From positions 1 to 64,000 of the forward strand of contig NC_016522.1 of assembly GCF_000236905.1 (NCBI RefSeq): DNA of 64,000 nucleotides, written 5' to 3'. The stretch comes from Tetrapisispora phaffii CBS 4417 (lineage: Eukaryota > Ascomycota > Saccharomycetes > Saccharomycetales > Saccharomycetaceae). Numbering within the stretch: the stretch's first letter is position 1; every line of letters starts with the position of its first letter. This document shows positions 9,254 through 19,603 of the stretch, one piece after another. Both the position numbers and the translations under genes were made by a program. The notes below the pieces were generated by a model that saw only the letters and a list, made by a program, of their open reading frames with translations, was not told the DNA's origin and searched no databases.

Positions 9254-12200
9254 TTCTGAAGTTGGTTGAGTTTGAGGTTTAGGTTGGGCTTTTGGCTTGG
9301 ATTGATGATGATGTTTTTTTGGTGGACTAGAAATAGGTTTTTGTTGTTCTACCTTTTTTTCGTCTTGGGATTTCTTCTTAAATAAATCTAGGAAAAAAAT
9401 CTTGAATGGGTTATTTGTTAAACGAAAACTTTATTAAAAATATTTAACTTGGTTAAAAGAGTTCGTTAGGTCTGGTCTTTTTTTACTTTAGTTTATAATA
9501 AATAAATAAGAATGAAAATAAAAAATTGAAACTGGAATTTATATTGATTAAGTTAAATTAAAGGATCCCTTATATACTTTTTTTTTACTTTTTACAATAT
9601 TATTTTTCATTAGCATTAGAGCTATTTTTTTTAACCAATTTACTCATAGGGGACAAGTTAATTAGATTAAGTTGACCTAGGTAGAAGAGGTGAAAATATT
9701 ATAGCTGAAATCAAACTTATTTCAAGCACAATTGCTACTATAATTTCTCAGTTTGAATGATGTATTTCATCAAAAGTTAAGTGAGTTTTATCTCTTTTTA
9801 ACCTCTTGAATTGCTAATTTAAAATATATTAAAATAATTAAGTAGGACAAGCCATGCATTTAAATTTAATACGAATTGTTTGTTGTAAGCATCCATTGTC
9901 AATGAACGTACTACTTGATGGCACTAAAATTATGATAATGTACATACATTTAAAAAAAAAGAAGCTGCCTGTTGGAACATAAGAAAGAAAAAATAAAGGA
10001 TACCTCGCTCTGTGAATGTTACTATGTTATGTTAGCCTGTAATGTCGTCCATCAAAAATTCCAAAATATACAAATTGATTATTTTCGAAATCTCAAACTT
10101 CACTTAGCTGAGCTACCAAAAAATTCACGACAATAACAACAACATTAAAAGTGTATGTACAGGTTATAGTGAAGGACGTTAACTGTTTCTCTCTATATTG
10201 CTTCTGGGCTTTAATCGTTAACCTTCCATAAAGCAATGCAATAAGGAATTTCTTACAGATATCATAACACAATTAATACACTTTGTAAAGCAGGTTTAAA
10301 ACAAAATGCATAAACGATAAAAAAGAAAGGGGTTAATTGACAGTTCCTTCTAAGGCACTTTCTGGTTGTAGGATATTTTTCTACGTTCTCTTAATTCTTC
10401 ATGTGAGTTGTTTTCAATTTCACCAAATAGATAATTGTAATTTCAGTGTTTGATTACCTTCCCATCTCGTAAAAAAATCCCACTAGGGACAAACAAAAGC
10501 ATGTCAATGCTATCGAGGTGTGTCTGAAGCATACCACTGCTGTTGCGGTTTGTGCGCTATATAGCTCCGTCTCTCTTTCTCTTGCAAGACTAAAAGGGTG
10601 GTGCTTATTTGCGTATTTGCTTGGTTGTTTGTTTGTTTGTTTGCTTTCACAGATAGAAGACACTGTCGCAGAGTTAATTACTATTCCGGAAAGGACTATT
10701 GCCTAATGGTCCTTCTCCCCCCTGCAAATACCGAGTGACTGGAATATGAAATGTGAGAAACAAACGAAGAAAGAAGAAAAGAATAACGTGGTGATGTGTG
10801 TATGTGTGCGTCCTACTGGTTTCTCACCGTAAGGTATCCAACGAATGAGTGTTTTTCAGTTCGAAATTTTTCAATAGTGACTTTTTTTTCCGATTGCTAT
10901 AGCGTTGTTAGTTTACATTTCAGTAATATTCACGATTGTTATGTCCTAAAAGCAAGTTTTTCGCTATACATAGACTAGAATAATTGCTGTTTTGTCAAAT
11001 TGTGTAAGAAGAATCCTTTGTTAAGCAGTAATTTATGATGTGTAACTAATTCACAAGAGGTGACCGGAAGACATGTGGATGTTGTTTTCCGGTATAGAGG
11101 TGGCGAGCCCGTTAAACTATTGTTAATCATGTATGTATCGTTATGTAGATGACATAGATATTTCTAGAAGATTGAGAACATTATTGAACACATTATTAGG
11201 GTTAGGGTGATGCTAATACCATTCGTTATTGGGAATAGGCATTGTTTTTATTTTGAGAGTTGTTCTGTTCCTTGTCGGTGGTGGAAGACGGATGAAACAG
11301 ACAAGAGAAATCGTAGGCTGTACTTTCATGTTTTTGTTCGTGTACGCTTGTGAATAATTTCTGATTCTAATTGTAATCTTTTTTTAGTTTTCGTTTCGTG
11401 ATATTGTAGTAATTAACTACCAAGCCTACAAGATAAGGTTCCTTGGATAAGGAGATACGGTTATTTTTTGTTCTGTCCGGATTTCAATGTTTGTACGTCT
11501 TTTACGACTCAAAATGAAGTTCTTGAGTAAAAATAAAATTAAAATAACGCGGCAGTTTGAATAAACTTCTGACCACATTCATCCATCTTCTTTAGATCCT
11601 TTCCCGTTGTCGAAATGCGGTTTACAATAAGATCCCAATTTGTTTTTCAATGTTCTGTCAGAAGAAGTATAGTTAAGATAGTTGAGTGCGAGCACACCGA
11701 TAAGTTTGTTTGTCTCCTTATTTATTTCTAGTTCTTATTTTCGTAATAATTGCCGATATCAGAAATAATATACTCTTAACCATGAATTACTGCAATTGGT
11801 ACAATGGTTCTGAATTAGGGTACTTTAGCCTAAATCAATTATTTTGTTTCCAGTCTGATATTGTTAGATATGACAACTTGAAAATTCGAATTGGTGATGG
11901 GTAAAACGTTCTCTTGTTAAAACTTGATTAAGCTGTAGTATAACATTAACATCAACGTTCTCATACCCTCGATGTTACTATTTCTATAAATAAGTTCTTT
12001 TCAAACCAAAGCATAACGCATTTCAATTGACAAATCAATTGTTTATAAGTTAAATATTTATTATCCAGGAGGGGGCTAACTCTGTGTTACATCATCAAAA
12101 GCTGACTTACCGGTAATGAATGCTTTTGGATATTTTTCGCAAGAAATCAAACAAGATGTTATTGTCTGCCTTGAGAAAGCAATATTTTTGAAAAAATTAT

Positions 12201-12396
12201 TTTAAAGTATAAAGTATGTGTAATATATGCATGGTTTCAAGTAGGTGCCATTAGGATATAAAAGCTTTTTGTTTCTTAATAAAAAGAGACGAAGTAACTT
12301 TTTATGCACTAGTCCATAGTTCCTAACTAAATTTGCATGCATGTTATTGACTTTAATTCCTATCGATTTGTATTTACAATTAATCAACCCTTATAC
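9254..12396. other. 3.1-kb gene-poor interval
   Basis: Lies between the 5' end of the GST-like gene and the 3' end of the BAT gene. Short ORFs at 10454-10706, 10796-10978, 11710-11904 and 12202-12387 have no recognisable domain and poor codon character. Visible elements are an ATG-less open frame at 9254-9430, a TATA box at 9569-9576, a GTTT repeat near 10622-10643, TTAGGGTTAGGG at 11196-11207, and an inverted ACCGGAA/TTCCGGT pair at 11063-11093. No tRNA, snRNA or LTR was recognised. It could be a large promoter, a lost gene or an unrecognised non-coding RNA locus. Confidence 0.5.
11196..11208 (+). promoter_or_regulatory. Internal TTAGGG double repeat, Tbf1-type site
   Basis: TTAGGGTTAGGGT contains two exact TTAGGG units, the recognition sequence of the yeast general regulatory factor Tbf1. 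Tbf1 sites in yeasts occur at subtelomeres and at snoRNA and other promoters. No adjacent target gene is recognisable, so the role is open. Confidence 0.5.
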
Positions 12397-13524
12397 TTAT
12401 AATTCAGCAACTACGCGGACCCAATTTTTATGCTGAACTCTACCGTATTGAATATCGGATATCCATGCAGCAACAGATTTAGTTAACGCACCACTTTGCT
12501 CGCCGGCCAATAGGGGAATATCGATTTTCTCATTTTCCCAACCAATTTCTTTAATTGGAGAAACGACAGCTGCTGTACCAGATCCAAATGCTTCGATTAG
12601 CTCCCCTTTTTTAGATCTTTCTGCGATTTCGTATATGGAACAGTAACGTTCGTTCACCTCCCATTCACTTGGGTTTAAATTTTGTCTAGCTAATTCTAGC
12701 ACAGAAGCTCTAGTGACACCTTCTAGAATTGTTCCATCCAATGGAGCTGTGACAAGCTCTTTTTTGCCTGTTTTTGAATCTTCAAAGACGAAAAATACAT
12801 TCATAGTTCCGACCTCCGTGACATACTTTTCTGGACCGAAAAGCCACAGATTTTGTTGGTAACCTCTTGAAGCAGCTTGACGTTGAGGTAATATGCATGG
12901 TGCATAATTTGCACCTAACTTCTTGTCACCACAACCACCAGGCCAAGCCCTTGTAGCATAATCGGTAGCCTCTAATTTAACGGCCTTAAACCCAGTCTTG
13001 TAATATGGTCCCACTGGTGATAGGATAACAAAAATCATAGCTTTAGTTGGTATTGAAACGCCCAAACCATTTGAACTACCGATCATAGTTGGTCTAATGT
13101 ACAAAGAGTAACCTTCGCCTTCTGGAACCAAATGCTTGTCTTGTTCGATCAATTTACCGATCAGTTTTATTAATTCTTCTTCATCGAAGCTTGGTAAACA
13201 GATTCTTTCCGCAGATTTATTCATTCTTTTCATGTTCATATCTGGACGGAAAAGAGATATCTTATTATCTTTCGTTCTATATGCCTTCATACCTTCGAAC
13301 AATTCAAAAGCATAATGGAATACACAACAGGAAGGATCTAAAGACAAGTTACCGTAAGGTTTAATTTCAGGAATACCCCAACCTGTCTCGATATCCCATT
13401 CCACGGTCAACATATGATCAGTAAATGTTTTGCCAAATACTAATTCATTATTAGGTTTTGGAACGGAAGGGTTTGGGTTTGATGTGATTTTTAAATAACA
13501 AGCGTCTAATGGTGCCACAGTCAT
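12397..13524 (-). CDS. BAT1/BAT2: Branched-chain amino acid aminotransferase, cytosolic type
   Basis: PLP-dependent class IV aminotransferase of 375 residues. It transfers the amino group between glutamate and the branched-chain keto acids in Leu, Ile and Val synthesis and breakdown. The PLP lysine is K202 within KKLGANYAP. Other family blocks are FHYAFELFEGMKAYR, IRPTMIGSS, LFGPEKYVTEVGTMN and EAFGSGTAAVVSPI. It begins MTVAPLDACYLKI like cytosolic Bat2 (376 residues). An in-frame TAG lies upstream with no intervening ATG, so the mitochondrial presequence of Bat1 is absent. Gene order nearby (SKN7, SCH9, RPS4) matches the BAT1 (YHR208W) region, so the symbol is left double. Confidence 0.95.
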   Translation of the reverse strand: MTVAPLDACYLKITSNPNPSVPKPNNELVFGKTFTDHMLTVEWDIETGWGIPEIKPYGNLSLDPSCCVFHYAFELFEGMKAYRTKDNKISLFRPDMNMKRMNKSAERICLPSFDEEELIKLIGKLIEQDKHLVPEGEGYSLYIRPTMIGSSNGLGVSIPTKAMIFVILSPVGPYYKTGFKAVKLEATDYATRAWPGGCGDKKLGANYAPCILPQRQAASRGYQQNLWLFGPEKYVTEVGTMNVFFVFEDSKTGKKELVTAPLDGTILEGVTRASVLELARQNLNPSEWEVNERYCSIYEIAERSKKGELIEAFGSGTAAVVSPIKEIGWENEKIDIPLLAGEQSGALTKSVAAWISDIQYGRVQHKNWVRVVAEL

Positions 13525-14137
13525 CGTATAAAATAAATTAGAGTGTTGGTTATTATTCGTATCCTACCCTATTGTGTACTAACAATACTAAACTTATATG
13601 AATCCTTTTCGATGATCTACTCCAATTTTAATAATGAGTTTAAATATTGAAATAACAATTTGAGTCTACAAATAAATAAAAACAAAAGTGATCTAGTTAT
13701 ATAGTAACCATTTTTGTGATGAGCTCTTATCTCAGATCGATTAGCGTTTCTTTTTTTGCCATTTTTTTTACAAAAATCTCAGAAACACTTGCAGTGACTG
13801 CAATCATTTATGTAAATAGGCATTCCAAAACGTAAACATATCTCCTAATTAGGGTATTGGTGTCCATTAATATCTAAAAAAATAATAATTGAATATTTAA
13901 TGTTTATTTGAACAAATGTTTAATTGGTATAAGGCCAATGGATGATAATATCTGCTCTTTAACTAAACAATAAATAAGATTATATATAAATATATTCAAA
14001 TAAGAGTCAAAAGAGGATTATGTCTGTTATTTAACTAGAATTTGTTTTAATTTTTCAAACCAATCTTGATTAGATAGACCAATATAGCAACAATATAAGG
14101 TCATCAACTTTAACAATAGGGATTTCACGATATTATA
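13525..14137. other. Divergent promoter between BAT and FAU1
   Basis: AT-rich. GAGTCA at about 14006-14011 is a half-quality Gcn4 core (TGACTC on the other strand), which would fit amino-acid control of BAT; one short match is weak evidence. No other gene is seen. Confidence 0.4.
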
Positions 14138-14818
14138 ATGAGTGCAAAGAACTTGCTAAGGAAACATGTTTACAGTAAAGTAAAGATTTTAACAGATGTC
14201 GATATTCAACGACAATCAGTCAATATTACTAAAGTAGTAGAAACTTTTATAAAACCATATAATGCTATTGCATGTTTTATGAGTATGGAGAAAGGTGAAG
14301 TAGATACAAAACATATAATCAAAAATATATACGATCAAGGGAAAGAATTATATCTACCAAGATGCACACATACTCTAGAGACAGGCCATTCTCCTTTCAG
14401 ATCAAATGGTGATAAACATCATCCTCATTTAACTTTCCATAAGGTGGAATCGTGGGAAATAGCAAAGAATTTGAAGCCCCAAGGAAAGTATAACCTTAGG
14501 GAACCTGAAAGGGAAGATCCTGCACCACTGCCCCCTAAATTAGATGTTATACTGGTTCCTGGTGTTGCATTTGAGTTAAAGAATGGGGCCAGAATTGGAC
14601 ATGGTGCAGGTTACTATGATGATTTTTTTCTTAGGTATCAACATAGACATCAACAGGCTACTCAAAATATGCCACTACTTGTTGGACTGTGTCTAAATGA
14701 ACAAATTGTGAATTCTATTCCAGAAGAATCTCACGATTATAAAATGGATGCAATAATATGTGGGGATGGCAAGTTATATTGGTTCAATAACAAAACTAAT
14801 CAATACAATACAGCATAA
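14138..14818 (+). CDS. FAU1: 5-formyltetrahydrofolate cyclo-ligase
   Basis: A 226-residue enzyme (S. cerevisiae Fau1 is 211). It uses ATP to convert 5-formyl-THF to 5,10-methenyl-THF, recycling a storage folate. The N-terminal SAKNLLRKHVYSKV is the typical basic ATP-binding start. CFMSMEKGEVDT and KELYLPRC follow. The C-terminal signature is VILVPGVAFELKNGARIGHG plus AGYYDDFF, with G-x-G-x-GYYD phosphate-binding residues. In S. cerevisiae the corresponding slot between SKN7 and BAT1 holds SET5, so this neighbour differs. Confidence 0.93.
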   Translation: MSAKNLLRKHVYSKVKILTDVDIQRQSVNITKVVETFIKPYNAIACFMSMEKGEVDTKHIIKNIYDQGKELYLPRCTHTLETGHSPFRSNGDKHHPHLTFHKVESWEIAKNLKPQGKYNLREPEREDPAPLPPKLDVILVPGVAFELKNGARIGHGAGYYDDFFLRYQHRHQQATQNMPLLVGLCLNEQIVNSIPEESHDYKMDAIICGDGKLYWFNNKTNQYNTA

Positions 14819-15028
14819 TTTTTAAATGTATGGACATATACCCTTGTAATCTATATATGCTATGAACATGATATGAATATAATATGTAAAGGAAAGGCAT
14901 CTTAAGCTACGTATATAGTATGCAACCAAAACGAATAAATACAATTCAAATGGTTGGAATACCAAATTGTCAGTGAAAATATCATCTCGTTTATCTATCA
15001 TTTTATAATCTTTTCCACAATATCAGCT

Positions 15029-16561
15029 TCAAATTTTAGACTTCTTTAACGGAGGCATATCATCTAGTATCAGAGGAGATTCTAAATTTGAGGATCCAGG
15101 TTTAAGTTGTTTGTGCACTACATCCGCAGGTATATTTACTTGTTGAGATAATGGTACTCTGTTCTTTAAATACCTAGTTAGCATGGAATACAGATCTCTT
15201 CTGGTAAATGGCTTGGCTAAGATATCATTCATACCATGTTGTAAGTATGTAATCAAATCTTGATGCTCTATGCTACCCGTCATAGCAATTATAGGCGTCT
15301 CATTGTCGAAGTTTCTAATTATCGATGTTGCAGTTGCACCATCTAAATTTGGCATCACTATATCCATTAGAACTAAGTCAAATCTGTATTTTTCTAATGT
15401 TGAAATTGCGGCTAGCCCATCAGTAACCACTTGAACCGTACAGCCATATTTAATTAAAAATTTAGAACATAACTGGATTGATACTTCATCATCTTCTACC
15501 AAGAGGACATTGAACCCTTTTTTTAATATTGTATCTCCTTGAGCAAGGTCACCATCAATAGTATTTATATTTTCATCATTTTCTAAAATAGGGTTAGGTA
15601 AATCAGAGATAGAAGGTGTTTTATTTGCTTTGTGGATCGGCAGAGGGTCATCTGAATTTTCTCCCAAATTTATTTCGTTATGGACAGACTGTGGGTTAGA
15701 AATTCCTGAAGTTGTTAATTCTAGTTCTCTTTGCGGCGAATTTACACTAAACTGTATCATATCTGGTAATTTGATTCCTTGGTCGGCTATAGAAGTACAT
15801 AAGGTATTGAATTTATTCACTAAAGTATCATTTGCAGTCTTAAATGTTAATAAACTTTCCAGAACTGTGTAATATTTGTTGTTCAACTTTTCGAATTCTC
15901 CATTAAGCTGTGAATACCTTTTATTATTGTCTTCTAAATCTCTTGTTAAAAAATCCACTTTCTTTTTAACTTTATTAAATGCATCTATACTAACGGTTTT
16001 CTTTTTCAACAAATTCATTGAAGCCTCTGTATCTAAAACATACTCTTGTCCTTCGGTATTTTTCAGTACTAAGCTTCTATCAGTTGGCTTCTTTTGTGTT
16101 CCTATCTTTCTTTTAATATTATCTAAATTTTCTTCTTGTCCTCTTTTGAACAATGGATGTTTAAATTCCCAGCTTAACTCACCGTATTGCCATACTTTTC
16201 TTTCTTCTTGAGTTCTCTTTACTTTATGAAAGTCGTATTTATTTAACTGACGAACAAAACTTGCGAAGTTTGAATGCTTAAAATGATTTGGCAATATTTG
16301 AGAGGTAAATTTACCTGTATCTACAACGACAAAACTATCACCGGCTTCTGTCCATGTTACAATTTCTGGATACTCTCCTCCCTCTAATATACTATATATT
16401 TTTCTCACAAATTCATTCTGCTGCTTTGCAGATGCAGATTTATCTGCTTGTGCATTACTTAACCTCTTTTCATTTTGAATATTCTCCGTTTCTTCCTTCA
16501 CTGAAGGCAATATTTCATTTAAGTCTAAAGAACCTCTATCTCCTACAAATTGTGAATCCAT
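15029..16561 (-). CDS. SKN7: Stress-response transcription factor Skn7 (HSF-type DNA-binding domain plus receiver)
   Basis: A 510-residue nuclear response regulator (S. cerevisiae 622). It is the output of the Sln1-Ypd1 phosphorelay and partners Yap1 in oxidative stress. The HSF-type DNA-binding domain is at about residues 50-155 (FVRKIYSILEGGEYPEIVTW, NFASFVRQLNKYDFHKV). A coiled-coil lies at about 190-240. The receiver domain spans about 350-466, with acidic pocket E356-D357-D358, phospho-acceptor D400 in LVLMDIVMP, T428 and K450 in ILAKPF. It is shorter mainly because the long Q-rich tail of S. cerevisiae Skn7 is not present. All phosphorelay residues are intact. SCH9 lies next to it, as in S. 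cerevisiae (YHR205W/YHR206W). Confidence 0.95.
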   Translation of the reverse strand: MDSQFVGDRGSLDLNEILPSVKEETENIQNEKRLSNAQADKSASAKQQNEFVRKIYSILEGGEYPEIVTWTEAGDSFVVVDTGKFTSQILPNHFKHSNFASFVRQLNKYDFHKVKRTQEERKVWQYGELSWEFKHPLFKRGQEENLDNIKRKIGTQKKPTDRSLVLKNTEGQEYVLDTEASMNLLKKKTVSIDAFNKVKKKVDFLTRDLEDNNKRYSQLNGEFEKLNNKYYTVLESLLTFKTANDTLVNKFNTLCTSIADQGIKLPDMIQFSVNSPQRELELTTSGISNPQSVHNEINLGENSDDPLPIHKANKTPSISDLPNPILENDENINTIDGDLAQGDTILKKGFNVLLVEDDEVSIQLCSKFLIKYGCTVQVVTDGLAAISTLEKYRFDLVLMDIVMPNLDGATATSIIRNFDNETPIIAMTGSIEHQDLITYLQHGMNDILAKPFTRRDLYSMLTRYLKNRVPLSQQVNIPADVVHKQLKPGSSNLESPLILDDMPPLKKSKI

Positions 16562-17338
16562 TCTTTTGACAATAATTATTGGATTAAATTTTCAATATTA
16601 AATCCAATTATTTTTATTAAATTCAATTTTATTGTCCATAAAACTATATAGTTAACTTCAATTTTTAGATGAAAATGAACTATGCAAAAAATTATCGTAA
16701 CTGGATGGTAAAATAAAAACAAAAAGCAGTTCTCAAAAAAAACCAAACGATATATACAAGCAAAATAATCTTATTGCTTGCATACGATATTTTTCTAGAC
16801 ATTTATAACATTCGTTTTTTTAATTAAAATCTAATTATATAATTTCTATAATTAAGTTCTTTAAAGTTATTGTCAACATCAATTTTTCAAAAATTCCGAT
16901 AGTCTCATCTGCTCTTAAGTTGTTCCATAGTTACGCTCCATGGAAATATGGACAAAAAATTAATCACAGTTTATAAAAAAACATCTACTACTGGCTAAAT
17001 AGGCAAACTATGTTATATCTAATAGTGTAATGTTGCCTTGCGAGCACTTAAAACTTGCAAATACACAGACACATACATAAATAAACTATTTCTAAATTTA
17101 GCCAGTCTTCAAATTATGTAGGAGAAGTTATTTAGTGTCTATCAAAGTAACTACATTTCATTTCGGAATAACCTTTTGATGTTATTTTACGAACATAAAA
17201 TTGTTTAGTTACGTCTTCTATTTTGAAAGAATAAAATCGATTTATTTATATAATTAAATGGGCTTAAATTATGATATATCTAACATTATATTTTCAACCA
17301 AATATTATAAACTTTTTAATCTATTTCAAAATACATTT
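16562..17338. other. Intergenic region between SCH9 and SKN7
   Basis: Upstream region of SKN7 and 3' flank of SCH9. It is very AT-rich with many A/T runs. I see no ORF, RNA gene or strong regulatory motif. Confidence 0.5.
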
Positions 17339-19603
17339 CTACATCTCAAATCTGCCTCCAAATTCATCATCCATATGATGTTGATCAAAAGACATTTGTG
17401 AAGGAGAGTTCACTCCGGAATGATTCATATCGTGGTCAGAACCATCATCCTCGTCAATCACATCTTCGTCTGCAGGCAGGTTTGGATCACCTGGTATAAA
17501 CGAACCTGGTTGCATGAAGTAGGAATTCTGTAACATTTTACGATTGTTGTATCCATTGTGATAAAGGTCGTCCAATGCAGACTCATCAACAAACGTAAAG
17601 CCAGCAAATTTTGCTTGCATGGCTGGCGATAATGGTGTTGCTGCCATAAGTTGATGTTTGTTCATATAAGAAGTCGAGGCTTGTGTAAATTCTGGATCAA
17701 AATTGGAAGTATCTATTTCTGAATTCAAATGTGGTTTAAATGGAGGTACAATTTTTTTCTCCCTTAACGCATCCCATTCAATATCAGCAAAGAATGGATG
17801 AGCTCTTAGTTCTCTACCGTCATCAATAGAACCTAATCTATGATTTGGATTTCTATTTAATAGACCTTTAACGAATGAACGGCCTTCAGGAGAAAGTATA
17901 TCGCGAGGAAATTTAACTTTACCGAATGCAATTTTTTGATACATTTTCTGGTTATCTTCAGCAAAGAAAGGAGACCAACCACAGCACATTTCGAAAATCA
18001 AAACACCTAAGGACCAAAAGTCCACCATCTTAGTATACCCCGTTTCATCTAATAACAATTCTGGAGCCAAATATTCAGTAGTACCACAGAATGTATTTGT
18101 TCTGTCTTTTAAGTCAGCTTTAGATAAACCAAAGTCACACAATGCAATATTACCATTAGCATCCAACAAGATATTTTCTGGTTTCAAATCTCTATAAACA
18201 ATATCGTTGTCGTGTAAGTATTCCAAAGCTAGAACTAATTGCGCAATATAAAATTTTGCGCGATCTTCAGTAAATCTGCCCTCTTTCTGCAAGTGCCAAA
18301 ACAATTCACCACCTGACATGTAGTCAGTAACTAAGTATAGATCGGTTGGTGTTTGGAAAGAAAATTTTAAACTGACGATGAATGGACATGTTTTTGATGC
18401 AGAATGTACCAGAATATTTCTTTCCCCAATTGTGTGTGCAATTTCATTCTTCTTGACAATAACCTTTTTAGAAAGGACTTTCATGGCATATATTCTCTTT
18501 GTATCTTTCTTTTTAACTTGATAAACTTGGCCAAAAGTACCTTTACCTAATAACCTTAAAACTTCGAAATCGCTCGGGCCATAATGTCTCTTTTTAGTCG
18601 ATCTATACTCCCACTTCACCAAGATTTCACCACTAACGTTATCATCAAGCACACGTTTTTGTAAAGTGTATCCTTGACAATTTTTGGCGAAGTTAGTAGA
18701 GTTGATATTTGGTCTTAGTTTGATTTGACCTAAAAACATATCGTCATTATTTGAATCGTAAACTGAGATATCTAATTCTGAATGAGCACCTAATACATCG
18801 AATATAGTAGTATGGTGCCAAATAGGATTTGTACCATCTCTAGCATTATTATTACAGCTGAGATTTTGATTATTTGAGCTCAAGGTTTTATGATAATTTG
18901 AGTTGTTGTTGTCATGCATTAATTTTTCTAATTGAGATGAAGATCTTGTTGTATACAGAGATCTTAGATTTTTGTTATTTTCTTTAATAACGGGAAGTGG
19001 ATTATGTTTATGAATGTCTATATTTTCTTGGCTTGCATTTATTTCATTTTCATTAGAAGCAACATTTTTCTCAGGGCCATCTGAAATGAATTCCGAGCTT
19101 TCAAAAGTACAGACGACATAAGGTTCAGCGTCCTTAGACCTAGTTAGTAAATTACGTGCTTCTATAATTGTAACTTCCAATTTACCCCTTGGAATATCTG
19201 TTGTTGGACCTGATGCCTGAGCGGAGAAGTTAGCTCCCTCGGAGTCTTGGCCTTCTTCATTTACCATATCTTGCACTTGCACAAGATTTAAATTATTGAT
19301 ATTATTGCTTAACTGAGATATGCTTCTGCCAATGTTGCTTCTGTTCGAATCTTGCGTTGAATTCGCACTTGTGGTAGTAGCCGTGACATTTTCCTTATTA
19401 ACTGTTCTTATTGGCGATATTACATGTTGTGAGGGAATGGCACTTGTTGTGCCCATGGCATAAGAACTCGAGCTAATTGCTGTAGTTGGAGTACCAGCTT
19501 GAGAGGTCATTGGAAAAAACCCACTAGTGTTATTATGCTTATTTTCATTTGCCATATCACTATTTTTGTATTTGTCCTTAGACTTTGACGTGAAGAAATT
19601 CAT
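17339..19603 (-). CDS. SCH9: AGC protein kinase Sch9
   Basis: A 754-residue kinase (S. cerevisiae 824), the TORC1-regulated S6K-like kinase controlling ribosome synthesis, growth and lifespan. The N-terminal 120 residues are low-complexity. A C2-like domain lies at about 135-320 (KLEVTIIEARNLL). The kinase domain runs from about 347, with glycine loop GKGTFGQVY from G353, K375 in YAMKVL, catalytic D472 in YRDLKPENI, the DFGLSK motif and activation-loop T504 in NTFCGTTEYLAPE. The AGC tail contains TPLSPAM and the hydrophobic motif FAGFTF with T670, the expected TORC1 site. The acidic C-terminal extension is typical. A GTACGT-type hexamer repeat sits just upstream. Confidence 0.96.
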   Translation of the reverse strand: MNFFTSKSKDKYKNSDMANENKHNNTSGFFPMTSQAGTPTTAISSSSYAMGTTSAIPSQHVISPIRTVNKENVTATTTSANSTQDSNRSNIGRSISQLSNNINNLNLVQVQDMVNEEGQDSEGANFSAQASGPTTDIPRGKLEVTIIEARNLLTRSKDAEPYVVCTFESSEFISDGPEKNVASNENEINASQENIDIHKHNPLPVIKENNKNLRSLYTTRSSSQLEKLMHDNNNSNYHKTLSSNNQNLSCNNNARDGTNPIWHHTTIFDVLGAHSELDISVYDSNNDDMFLGQIKLRPNINSTNFAKNCQGYTLQKRVLDDNVSGEILVKWEYRSTKKRHYGPSDFEVLRLLGKGTFGQVYQVKKKDTKRIYAMKVLSKKVIVKKNEIAHTIGERNILVHSASKTCPFIVSLKFSFQTPTDLYLVTDYMSGGELFWHLQKEGRFTEDRAKFYIAQLVLALEYLHDNDIVYRDLKPENILLDANGNIALCDFGLSKADLKDRTNTFCGTTEYLAPELLLDETGYTKMVDFWSLGVLIFEMCCGWSPFFAEDNQKMYQKIAFGKVKFPRDILSPEGRSFVKGLLNRNPNHRLGSIDDGRELRAHPFFADIEWDALREKKIVPPFKPHLNSEIDTSNFDPEFTQASTSYMNKHQLMAATPLSPAMQAKFAGFTFVDESALDDLYHNGYNNRKMLQNSYFMQPGSFIPGDPNLPADEDVIDEDDGSDHDMNHSGVNSPSQMSFDQHHMDDEFGGRFEM

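Noticed and set aside
9969..9990. TGTTGGAACA as the start of a solo LTR
   Set aside because: No matching LTR end, target duplication or similarity beyond the first bases.
10454..10706. Overlapping ORFs on both strands in the 3.1-kb interval
   Set aside because: They are mirror frames of a CT/GTTT-rich stretch and look like chance open frames.
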